NCBI GenBank assembly: GCA_039090855.1
Contig: CM077034.1
Span: forward strand, 231,325,005 to 231,389,004
Length of the DNA stretch: 64,000 nucleotides
DNA from: Macrothele yani
Taxonomy: Eukaryota; Arthropoda; Arachnida; Araneae; Macrothelidae
Direction of reading: 5' to 3'
A program made the position numbers and the translations under genes. This document shows, in pieces, positions 33,061 to 42,129 of the stretch (position 1 is the first letter of the stretch; each line of letters begins with the position of its first letter). The notes beneath the pieces were generated by a model that did not search any database, was not told the origin of the DNA, and saw nothing but the letters and a program-made list of their open reading frames with translations.

Positions 33061-33475
33061 GTGTTCATCTCTTGTGCCACATGGTCCTGCCATCGGTGGG
33101 GTATCTGCATACCGACCAGCTGCAACGCATATACGATGTTCTACGACAGCGCTACCTTGCAATAGGGGACCGAAAAGAAGGTCCTCCTGCAATTCGACAA
33201 CACTCCGTGTCATAGGTCACGGACTGTCCTCCAGAAAATTCAGGATTTGGATGACGTCGAGATGCTACTACACCCAGCCTATAACGCGAAACTTGCCCCT
33301 TCGGATTTTCACGTTGTGGTGCACTTCTTGGTCGGCAGACAGTTCCATTCCTTGGAGGCTCTGTTAAAGATGGCATCACTGAGTATTTTTTTTTTTTTTT
33401 TGCATCGAAGCCAGCTGTCTTGTATCGCAACGGCATTGCTTCTTTCGATTAACATTGGCGAAAGAGCATAGACTC
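33061..33475 (+). pseudogene. Mariner transposase, C-terminal part
   Basis: Reads VGYLHTDQLQRIYDVLRQRY, then FDNTPCHRSRTVLQKIQDL (second Asp), LLHPAYNAKLAPSDFHVVVH (third Asp of DD34D) and, after a T run, FFASKPA and RNGIASF near the normal mariner C-terminus. Several frameshifts. Together with 28543-28688 and 31221-31560 it is one gene broken by two insertions. Confidence 0.75.
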
Positions 33476-33525
33476 TGATGGACCATAATTTGCTGAATAG
33501 CCATATATGGTCAACATGTGGCACT

Positions 33526-35182
33526 TACTTTTTTTATTGTAGGTTTAACGACCACCGTGAGCAACTCAATGGGCTATAAGCAGTCGCCCGTCCCTAATTT
33601 AGGGTCACTGGTTCCAGGGAAGGGAGAGAGCCAGTGCCGTAAGACAAACACAACATCCATTGGTTGATTGGAGGTTTAACGACCACCGTGAGCAACTCAA
33701 TGGGCTATAAGCAGTCGCCCGTCCCTAATTTAAGGTCACTGGTTCCAGGGAAGGGAGAGAGCCAGTGCCGTAAGACAAACACAACATCCATTGGTTGATT
33801 GGAGGTTTAACGACCACCGTGAGCAACTCAATGGGCTATAAGCAGTCGCCCGTCCCTAATTTAGGGTCACTGGTTCCAGGGGAGAGAGAGCCAGTGCCGT
33901 AAGACAAACACAACATCCATTGGTTGATTGGAGGTTTAACGACCACCGTGAGCAACTCAATGGGCTATAAGCAGTCGCCCGTCCCTAATTTAGGGTCACT
34001 GGTTCCAGGGAAGGGAGAGAGCCAGTGCCGTAAGACAAACACAACATCCATTGGTTGATTGGAGGTTTAACGACCACCGTGAGCAACTCAATGGGCTATA
34101 AGCAGTCGCCCGTCCCTAATTTAAGGTCACTGGTTCCAGGGAAGGGAGAGAGCCAGTGCCGTAAGACAAACACAACATCCATTGGTCGATTGGAGGTTTA
34201 ACGACCACCGTGAGCAACTCAATGGGCTATAAGCAGTCGCCCGTCCCTAATTTAAGGTCACTGGCTCCAGGGAAGGGAGAGAGCCAGTGCCGTAAGACAA
34301 ACACAACATCCATTGGTTGATTGGAGGTTGAACGACCACCGTGAGCAACTCAATGGGCTATAAGCAGTCGCCCGTCCCTAATTTAAGGTCACTGGTTCCA
34401 GGGAAGGGAGAGAGCCAGTGCCGTAAGACAAACACAACATCCATTGGTTGATTGGAGGTTTAATGACCACCGTGAGCAACTCAATGGGCTATAAGCAGTC
34501 GCCCGTCCCTAATTTAAGGTCACTGGTTCCAGGGAAGGGAGAGAGCCAGTGCCGTAAGTCAAACACAACATCCATTGGTTGATTGGAGGTTTAACGACCA
34601 CCGTGAGCAACTCAATGGGCTATAAGCAGTCGCCCGTCCCTAATTTAAGGTCACTGGCTCCAGGGAAGGGAGAGAGCCAGTGCCGTAAGACAAACACAAC
34701 ATCCATTGGTTGATTGGAGGCTGAACGACCACCGTGAGCAACTCAATGGGCTATAAGCAGTCGCCCGTCCCTAATTTAAGGTCACTGGTTCCAGGGAAGG
34801 GAGAGAGCCAGTGCCGTAAGACAAACACAACATCCATTGGTTGATTGGAGGTTTAACGACCACCGTGAGCAACTCAATGGGCTATAAGCAGTCGCACGTC
34901 CCTAATTTAAGGTCACTGGTTCCAGGGAAGGGAGAGAGCCAGTGCCGTAAGACAAACACAACATCCATTGGTTGATTGGAGGTTTAACGACCACCGTGAG
35001 CAACTCAATGGGCTATAAGCAGTCGCCCGTCCCTAATTTTAGGGTCACTGGTTCCAGGGAAGAGAGAGAGCCAGCGCCGTAAGACGAACACAACATCCAT
35101 GCCTCACCGGGATTCGAACCCGGACCCCTTTCGGACGAATGATCAGAGGCCATCGCTCAGACCACTGCGCCACCGGGGCGGC
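33526..35182 (-). mobile_element. SINE S1 with 12 tandem body copies and one tRNA head
   Basis: The head lies at the right (minus strand, about 35098-35182: A box TGGCGCAGTGG, B box GGTTCGAATCC). Twelve bodies follow toward the left at about 130-bp steps (33541, 33670, 33802 and on to 34979), then an A-rich tail. CATGTGGCACT flanks the whole block (33515-33525, 35183-35193), so head plus 12 bodies behave as one inserted unit. Bodies are nearly identical, with sporadic changes such as 'ggttgaacg' and 'ggctgaacg'. Confidence 0.88.
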
Positions 35183-35473
35183 CATGTGGCACTGGACTGA
35201 ACACTGTACCTCAAAACCCTACAATCAAGTTGTCTTTAGTCTACATGTCTCCCTATTATCGATATGGCTTTCGTCGTGTGTCGTGTTTTCAAGCTCCCAA
35301 GTTTTGCTTGTGTTTATGTTGAAATATCGTTCGTAGGATGGTTTGCAGTAGCGTGACGGATGTATGAATGTTCCATGCTTCTTTTGGTGAAGTTTGAGAG
35401 CGTTAAGTTCTATAGTTTATTCATACGAAGAGTTTTATTTTGTGGTTGTGCTTGTCGTTGACGAGTTCTGCAA

Positions 35474-37207
35474 ATGGCGATATCTGCCAGCCATGTTACA
35501 CGTGACCATCGAAAGGATGTTTATCGACGTGGAGCGAGATCTACTGATAAGAAGTCATCGTTAAGTGCGCCGAGTGTTTCTCCGGTGACCTGTGAGAGGG
35601 TTGCCATGGTGATTGACCCGAGTTTCTCAAGAGATAAGGATCCAACAGGTCAAACCGGTCCTGGAAATCAACAGATCATGTCTTCGTGCGTTGCTGCTGA
35701 AGGAGTTTCTTCTGCGATAGGAACGCAGAAGAGTGTTTCTATAGAGACGGAAACTTGCAGTTGGGCGTCTGTGGTTGATAAGGAGAATTCTGCTAATACG
35801 AGTGATCAGCGTTGTGCGTCAGAGATTGAGTGCCAGGGCAATCCCTTTCGTCTCACTTTCGAAAGGGATTCCAAGGTATGTCAAGATTTTCATGATCTTT
35901 CTGAGAAAACTATTATTTTCCATGCGTTACCACAGACTTCGTTACCGGTATATTTAAAAGCTTTAGAAGAACGAGTGCCGAGAGAGGCAATTAAAGGAAT
36001 CGGTCGTAGTAAACGAGGTATATCAGTGTTGTTTATAAATAGTGCAGATTGTAAACTTGTGTTAAAGCAAGGGATTTCTATAAATAATCAAATTTTGTAT
36101 CCTGCTTATGCAAGTGAACGACCGATCACGGTAACTTTGTCTCCGGTGCCACTTGAGGTACCGGATTCTGCGTTGATAGTTCTTCTTTCTCAGTTTAGCC
36201 GGGTGGTGGGTCCAGTTCATAGAGTTATAGAAGCCCCGCAATCTTCAAATTATTGTCATGTTGGTGGGTTGAAGCGGACCCTCCGGGTTATCTTCCCGAA
36301 TGAATCAGCTCTTCAAACTTGTCCTAAAGAGGTTGAAATTGTACTGGATTCTCATGGGTTCATGTTTAATATTTATACAGGAATTTTTTGTTATGCTTGC
36401 AATGAAAGAGGGCACATTCGTGCTAAATGCACGTATGTACATAGACCTCCCTTGAGGAACAGTTTCTCTGATTCCCATGAGGAAAGAATTGTTGTACCTG
36501 AAGATAGATCGGATTTAGAACATGGTATTACACATGTCACTGACTTGGTTCCTACCGTGGCTGAGACTTGTGAAACCCGAGTGGTGGATCCAGTCGAGCC
36601 GAGAGAGAAGACATTGATTGAAATGCCGACTTCTTTGGATCCTGGGATTCAGACAACAGCAAATATTGATACTTTGGGCATTGCTAACTTGCAGAAATGT
36701 TCAGTAGCATTACAGAATTTCGCAGAGAACTCATGTACAGCTTCGACATTTAAACGACCCAGCACTGATTCAAGTGGTGATCCGTTAAAACGGAGCAAAG
36801 CTAGAGACTATCTTCAACCGGAATTTATCCCTCGTGTAGATCTTTCTTTTCTCCTGGATCCTGATTTTGCCGAAGATAGAGATAAACCATCACGGTATCG
36901 TCTTGTCATGGAACTCATTGCATCTTGCCCAGATTATGACGAAACTTTGGATCTTTTCGAACTGAAAAAATTTTTTGTGCCTAATAAAAAGATATGTCCA
37001 CTCACTCCGGAGTTTTACGAGTTAAATATGTATAAGTTAAATGCTATTGTACATCGTTTGGATGCCGTGTTGAATTGGATAGTTACGAAAAATCCTGTTC
37101 CTGAACTTTTAGACACTTATTACGAAACATACTATAAACGTATAGAGGATGTTAAAGCTTACATAAAGAAACATAATGTGGTTGACGATGGTGTCTTTGA
37201 TGTGTAG
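35474..37207 (+). CDS. Intact gag-like ORF1 protein with CCHC zinc knuckle (577 aa)
   Basis: Probable RNA-binding ORF1 (gag-like) protein. The N-terminal 120 residues are Ser/Thr-rich and low complexity. Residues about 130-300 hold two gag-like folds: KTIIFHALPQTSLPVYLKAL and ITVTLSPVPLEVPDSALIVL, then VGPVHRVIEAP and RTLRVIFPNESAL, a pattern I associate with Tx1/ZCCHC3-like gag proteins. CYACNERGHIRAKC at residues 306-319 is a CX2CX4HX4C knuckle. The C-terminal 140 residues look helical. The ORF has no interruption, unlike every transposase nearby, which implies recent insertion or selection. A host gene derived from gag is an alternative, but the flanking 12-bp duplication favours a retroposon. 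Confidence 0.82.
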   Translation: MAISASHVTRDHRKDVYRRGARSTDKKSSLSAPSVSPVTCERVAMVIDPSFSRDKDPTGQTGPGNQQIMSSCVAAEGVSSAIGTQKSVSIETETCSWASVVDKENSANTSDQRCASEIECQGNPFRLTFERDSKVCQDFHDLSEKTIIFHALPQTSLPVYLKALEERVPREAIKGIGRSKRGISVLFINSADCKLVLKQGISINNQILYPAYASERPITVTLSPVPLEVPDSALIVLLSQFSRVVGPVHRVIEAPQSSNYCHVGGLKRTLRVIFPNESALQTCPKEVEIVLDSHGFMFNIYTGIFCYACNERGHIRAKCTYVHRPPLRNSFSDSHEERIVVPEDRSDLEHGITHVTDLVPTVAETCETRVVDPVEPREKTLIEMPTSLDPGIQTTANIDTLGIANLQKCSVALQNFAENSCTASTFKRPSTDSSGDPLKRSKARDYLQPEFIPRVDLSFLLDPDFAEDRDKPSRYRLVMELIASCPDYDETLDLFELKKFFVPNKKICPLTPEFYELNMYKLNAIVHRLDAVLNWIVTKNPVPELLDTYYETYYKRIEDVKAYIKKHNVVDDGVFDV

Positions 37208-37385
37208 AGATGTTTCAGATGTATTCCTTGATGTTGGTTTCCTTTTTTCTTGCAGTGTTTTTGAAATGTTCTTGGACTTTAATAGATATGGATTTCTGCT
37301 TACTTATGTTTTAAATTAGCGTTGTTAATTAATGATTCAGTTTTCGGGTAGTTATGTTAGTGAGATTATGTAATGTTGCTGTGTT

Positions 37386-37486
37386 TTACGGCACTGGCTC
37401 TATCCCTTCCCTGGAGCCAGTGGCCCTAAATTAGGGATGGGCGACTGCTTATAGCCCATTGAGTTGCTCACGGTGGTCGTTAAACC

Positions 37487-37523
<37 letters not shown>
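37386..37523 (+). repeat. S1-type 3' tail with (CAAT)n microsatellite
   Basis: Body-like sequence from 'ttacggcactggctctatcc' to 'ggtcgttaaacctcc', then about eight CAAT repeats. It directly abuts the right target duplication and has no duplication at its own 5' edge, so it is the 3' end of the retroposon rather than a separate SINE. Confidence 0.8.
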
Positions 37524-37525
<2 letters not shown>

Positions 37526-37750
37526 TCCCTATTATCTGGCAAACGTTTACTGATTTCGTACAAAGGATAGGTGTGCACAGTTATGTGGTACTTCGTTATT
37601 GCGTCAGTTGTGTAAAACGGGAAATGTTCCTAATGCAAAGCTAATTCAGTGTGTAATAGTTTTTTTGTTTATCTGTCTTATTGGTAATGTGAAAGTATTT
37701 AACTGTCATAAAAAATCCTCAGTTCATTTTTGTACCACAATGTCTTTCAG

Positions 37751-37863
37751 ATCTCAGTTATGATGGTGGAGAATGGTTGTCACTTGACATAGAGGTCGTT
37801 ATTCTAGATTTTGCCTGCAAAGATCCAAATGCTGCACATACTGGTTATGTGATGGGAATCACG
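37751..37863 (+). CDS. Candidate host-gene exon 3
   Basis: Acceptor 'ttttgtaccacaatgtctttcag' with a pyrimidine tract; donor ACG|GTATGC. In the phase left by exon 2 the block reads DLSYDGGEWLSLDIEVVILD then FACKDPNAAHTGYVMGIT with no stop, and leaves in phase 0. The mix of charged and hydrophobic residues looks like a folded domain, which I cannot name. A Penelope-like insertion begins 38 bp after the exon end, inside the following intron. Confidence 0.55.
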
Positions 37864-37900
37864 GTATGCATATCTTTTAACTTGAAACTGAAGTATCCAT

Positions 37901-39476
37901 TATATCTCATGTGACTCTATCATAAAGTTCACATACAATTACGTGACCACAAGGTTCTTCAGGAAGACGCTTTGACGTCTGCAAGTTCTGTTTTACACGT
38001 TCTGTAAAGTGGATACAGTCTGTGGTGGTGCATTAACTTATTCAATTAAAATATAAATCGGTTAAAAGTCCTAAAACTGTTACTCACGGAAGTGCGTGTT
38101 CAGTCCAACGTCAGTAGTTATTGAGAGTTTTTTTGTCCAAAGTTGTGTCTTGCTTCAATATGGTCAGTTGTTAGGGTTAGTTCGAGAGCCATTTCGTCAT
38201 AAGTTGTACCTTACTTCGGATATGTCCAGATGTTAGGGTTAGCTCCGTTCTGGCTGTGTCGACATCATATTGAATGGGCAAAGGTTTTCAGATAATAATT
38301 AAAGATTCTTAAATCAAAAGTTACTATTTACATACAACTTGAAGTTCCACGTCGTACTTGGCCTTTAGGGCTATCTCGTCAATGCTGCACTCTCTTGGAA
38401 ATGCTGAGGAAGTCTTCAAAGTTTGGTCAGGTTCATAATAAATTTAAAAGCTTTAAAAGATTCCAGTTAAAATCGTTATATACACCACCTCATACCGTCC
38501 ACAGTCTCAATCACCGGACGCGCGTTTCACCTAAGCTCTACCCTGGCGTTTTCAACGGAGACTTCACACCCTCTGTTGAAGTCTGCTATCTGAAAGTCTC
38601 GTGTCCACAGTGCGCATGTTCCTCATTTAACCCATTGCCAATGCCATCTAGTGTCAAGTCACATCAACTTTATCTTCATCTACGTCACTCTCACCCTTCC
38701 TTTTTCTCTTCCTCTCTCTCCTCTCCCTATTCCATTTCTTCTCAGTTTCGATCAGGTTCCTCCAAGCGTACGAAAGGTTGTATGGACTGTTATTATTGCA
38801 GTTAAATGGTTTGGTCTTATTTATTAATACTGCTTCTGCTACTTGTATTGTTCTTATATTATTCTGCCGGTTTAATATTGCAATTTCTTCCCAATAAGGT
38901 ATACATTGATTATCCAAACAGAAGTCAATAAGTGCTGTTTTATTCTCTCTTCTGCTCCAGTTCTCCGTGTGTTCGGTCAATCTGATTTTAATATTTCTTT
39001 TTGTACTGCCTATATATTGGTTGACAATTTTATTTTGATTCTTTATTATTGGTATAGAGTAGAAGCAGTATCTTACAAGCAGAAGCAGTATCTTGCAAAA
39101 AGCGGGTGTCTACTCTATACCAATAATAAATAATAAAAATCTAGAAACCTTTTACCCATTCAATATGATGTCGACACAGTCAGAACGGACCTAACCCTAA
39201 CATCTGGACATATCTGAAGTAGGGTAAAACTTATAACAAAATGGCTCTCGAACTAACCCTAACAACTGACCCTATTGAAGCAAGATACAACTTTGGACAA
39301 AGAAACTCTCAATAACTACTGATGTCGGACTGAACACGCACTTCCGTGAGTAACATTTTTAGGACTTTTAACCGATTTATATTTTAATTGAATAAGTTAA
39401 TGCACCACCACAGACTGTATCCACTTTACAGAACGTGTAAAACAGAACTTACAGACGTAAAAGCGTCTTCCTGATC
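37901..39476 (-). mobile_element. Penelope-like element, 5'-truncated, with inverted pLTR-like arms
   Basis: Arms of about 330 bp, 37959-38287 and 39144-39474, are inverted copies of each other. Between them the minus strand encodes a GIY-YIG endonuclease, the signature of Penelope-like retroelements. The direct repeat AAGTATCCAT lies at 37891-37900 and 39477-39486. The 58 bp between the left repeat and the left arm could be the 'tail' that Penelope elements carry on one side. No RT remains. Confidence 0.72.
38654..39050 (-). pseudogene. Penelope-type GIY-YIG endonuclease remnant
   Basis: Minus-strand frame reading QYIGSTKRNIKIRLTEHTEN (YIG motif and the following Arg/His), then ALIDFCLDNQCIPYWEEIAI, TIQVAEAVLINKTKPFNCN (the catalytic Glu is in the AEA segment) and YNLSYAWRNLIETEKKW. 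This order matches the endonuclease of Penelope-like elements, which nicks DNA for reverse transcription. The GIY half lies upstream and is not clear. The tail is Arg/Lys-rich (RRERKRKRKGES). Confidence 0.72.
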
Positions 39477-39486
39477 AAGTATCCAT

Positions 39487-39689
39487 ATATGCTCCTAACA
39501 TATGCCTTATGTTTTGTTTCTCTGTCATTTTAAGGAAAAGCACTCACTGTTCCTGTCACAGAAAAATAATTGAATTGAATAATTTAAGGGAATAGATTTG
39601 TTCTCACGTTAGGTGTAGTAGACTGTTTGAATGGACAAATTATTATGTACACTTGCCTATTAATGTACTGTTCCGCCTTTTGTGCTCTA
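39487..39689. other. No gene recognised
   Basis: AT-rich spacer between the Penelope-like element and a Tc1 remnant. Nothing to report. Confidence 0.4.
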
Positions 39690-40630
39690 AAAACAACAGT
39701 CAGACATCTTGGTTAAGGACTCAGTGAGGGTACATGGAGGTGGTAGGATCACCTTTGCATCCATCGTGGGTGGTGGAGTTTAACAAGCTCAAACACGTCT
39801 TTCCAGTTCATCCCACAAATTCTCAATAGGATTGAGGTCTGGCAATCGAGAGGGGGGTTTCAAGTGTGATAGAACTCACTGGAATGCTTCTAGAGCTGGG
39901 GTGTGGAGTTGTCCTGTTGAAAGATTGTGCAGAAGGAAACATGTTGTGAATGATTGGCGACGATACTCTGATACCCTTTTCATTTTTAAACCAGTGACAG
40001 AGGAGAGGTCTAGATGAGTACGAGAGGCCCCAAGGAGGTGCATGTCAATGTGGAGGTCAAGCCTAACTTGGCAAACAGTACACTGGATATCTGGATATTT
40101 TAGTATCCGAGAACCGGATTTTAGCATTCGAATAGTTCGAACTCTAGATATCCGGATTATAAACTACACATATACGGATTTCGAATGTATTTATTACTAT
40201 AGAAAGTTGAATTTCACAATAATACGCCAAGAATTTTTTTTTCACGTTCGAAAGGGGGGAAATTTTCTGGTTAAGAAGATGCAAACAAAAATTTTCGAAG
40301 AACGAACAAAGGAAACAATGGCTGGTTATTATTGCTGAACCGGGTTAACCAGGTATCTGACACTCACTAGCATTTATAGTGCTTGTTAGTAATTCACTAG
40401 GCCATTGGGGCAGGAAAGAAAGAAAAGTTGGAAAGAGATATCCGGATTTCGAAATTTGGAATTCATGCGGCACTCTGGAGTTCGGATTTATGATATTTCC
40501 GATATTTTGTAATCCGAAATCTGGATTTCAAAATATCCGGTTTTTGACAGCACTAGTTTAAACCACACACACTCTCCGGTTAGCATGATAGAGTTGAAAC
40601 CTTGATTTATCAGACCAGATAATGTCTTTC
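39690..40630 (-). mobile_element. Tc1-like remnant, minus strand, interrupted
   Basis: Near 39815-39845 the minus strand reads PDLNPIENLWD (catalytic Glu block), followed toward 39910 by a degraded QQD block. Near 40575-40625 it reads WSDKSRFQLYHANRRVCV-like sequence in broken frames (first Asp). Between them, 40080-40555 is unrelated AT-rich sequence with 'ggatatctggatattt' at one end and 'ttcaaaatatccggt' at the other, probably a small inserted repeat. Confidence 0.65.
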
Positions 40631-41515
40631 CAGTCTTCTGTCCTGCAGTTGATAGGCCATTGCAAACTTAAGCCTAAAAGCTTTTGGTGCTTTGCAGTCA
40701 GCTAGAAGAAACGATGTGGATGTCAACTGCGATTGTCAATCTTTTCCGTGGTACAATGGGCAGTCTTTGAACTCCAGTTGTGATAGGCAGTGGCAAACTT
40801 CAGCCTGATCTTTCAGTGTCTTGCAGTCAATAAGGGGACATGATGTGGACGTCAACTGCGATTGTCAATCTTTTCCGTGGTACAATGGGCAGTCTTTGAA
40901 CTCCAGTTGTGATAGGCAGTGGCAAACTTCAGCCTGATCTTTCAGTGTCTTGCAGTCAATAAGGGGACATGATGTGGACGTCAACTGCGATTGTCAATCT
41001 TTTCCGTGGAACAATAGTCAGTCTTTGCACTCCAGTTGCGATAGGCAGTGGCAAACTTCAGCCTAATCTTTCAGTGTCTATCAGTCAACAAGGGGACACA
41101 ATGTGGAGGTCAACTGCGAGAGTCAATCTTTTCCATGGTACGACAGATAGTATTTCGACTCCAGTTGCGATAGGCAGTGGCAAACTTCAGCCTAATCTTT
41201 CAGTGTCTTGCAGTCAACAAGGGGACATGATGTGGACGTCAACTGCGATTGTCAATCTTTTCCGTGGTACAATGGTCAATCTTTACACTCCAGTTGCGAT
41301 AGGCAGTGGCAAACTTCAGCCTAATCTTTCAGTGTCTTGCAGTCAACAAGGGGACATGATGTGGACGTCAACTGCGATTGTCAATCTTTTCCATGGTACA
41401 ATAGTCAGTCTTTGCACTCCAGTTGCGATAGGCAGTGGCAAACTTCAGCCTAATCTTTCAGTGTCTATCAGTCAACAAGGGGACACAATGTGGAGGTCAA
41501 CTGCGATTGTCAATC
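40627..41515. repeat. 129-bp minisatellite derived from the Tc1 transposase
   Basis: About six units; 'tgatgtggacgtcaactgcg' recurs 129 bp apart (40842 and 40971 onward). The segment 'gataggccattgcaaacttaagcct' at about 40650, which is Tc1 coding sequence (complement of RLKFAMAYQL), corresponds to 'gataggcagtggcaaacttcagcct' in each unit, so the array was born inside the transposon. A 234-codon frame (40969-41673) is an artefact. Confidence 0.8.
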
Positions 41516-41690
41516 GTACCTGCCAGAAGGACGCACACGACATAAAGGCAGATAGGAATCAGAATAATCGTCTGCGTAGCTCAGTTGGTAGAGCGACTTG
41601 TTCCGGAATAAGCGGCCTCGGGTTCGAATCCCTGCGTAGACCAAAAATGACGGAGAAATTTACTTCGTTATAGTTCATTCTGCAAATTCT
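41515..41690 (+). mobile_element. tRNA-derived SINE, same family as the array at 1-1420
   Basis: Plus-strand single copy: 'acctgccagaaggacgcaca', tRNA-like head, then 'tgacggagaaatttacttcg' body ending near 'gttatagttcattctg'. The sequence before the tRNA is part of the family, since the same block lies on that side in the array. Confidence 0.75.
41570..41642 (+). tRNA. tRNA-like head of SINE
   Basis: Acceptor GTCTGCG/CGTAGAC pairs over 7 bp, the D arm GCTC/GAGC is perfect, A box TAGCTCAGTTGG and B box GGTTCGAATCC are intact. The anticodon arm again gives CTTGT/ATAAG with a 6-nt loop TCCGGA, and the T stem has a mismatch. Probably not a functional tRNA. Confidence 0.45.
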
Positions 41691-42089
41691 GTGGCATTGT
41701 CGAAACTGTTAACCCATTCACACGAAAACATTTTTTTTTATTTTAGTAACCAATGGGATATGTTGTTCATATATTTGAATAGATCTCGTCGAGAGCTTTA
41801 AAATTATACCACGCACAGTCATGTTGCACTCACGGTTGCCAAGATAGACTGAGTTGAACGTGGCGGCACGCCCAGAAATACTGCATCATCTCCCTAGCGC
41901 AAAGGGAGAAAGGAGAGTGTTGTGAGCCTCGATGTATTGTGCGGTACGTGAATTAGACTCCATGCTCTTTACAAATATGCCAACACGATTACTGCGCAGC
42001 ATGAGTTTTTAATGCTATAATGACTTCAATTTGGACCTATTTTTGTCACAGGTGGGCTAAAAGAAAGATTTTTTGGACCTATTTTTGTC
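41691..42089. other. No gene recognised
   Basis: Unassigned sequence. Near 42031-42100 the phrase 'ttggacctatttttgtc' occurs twice about 41 bp apart, a small direct duplication just before LINE family B sequence begins. Confidence 0.45.
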
Positions 42090-42129
42090 CACTTGGGCTA
42101 AAAGATTTTCTTAGTAAGCATCTCATCAC
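42090..42129 (-). mobile_element. LINE family B fragment, left of FB-2
   Basis: 'gggctaaaagattttcttag taagcat' matches 7986-8014 of the LINE at 7709. It stops at the FB-2 insertion, and the same copy continues at 45779. Confidence 0.8.

Larger units (their letters stand above)
35260..37523 (+). mobile_element. ORF1-only retroposon (half-LINE) with SINE-like 3' tail
   Basis: Flanked by the 12-bp direct repeat TCTCCCTATTAT (35248-35259, 37524-37535). Contains a 214-bp 5' leader, one intact 577-codon ORF, about 180 bp of 3' UTR, and then a 3' end (37386-37498) nearly identical to the SINE S1 body, followed by a (CAAT)n tail. There is no endonuclease or RT. It therefore looks like a LINE-derived element mobilised in trans by the same LINE that moves S1. 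Confidence 0.8.

Noticed and set aside
37386..37523. An independent truncated SINE at the end of the ORF1 element
   Set aside because: No target duplication at its own 5' edge, while a 12-bp duplication brackets the ORF1 plus tail as one unit.
38395..38805. 136-codon plus-strand gene
   Set aside because: It overlaps the minus-strand GIY-YIG endonuclease, which has recognisable motifs; the plus frame has none.
40969..41673. 234-codon frame with internal repeats
   Set aside because: It is the 129-bp minisatellite read through into the SINE; no domain.
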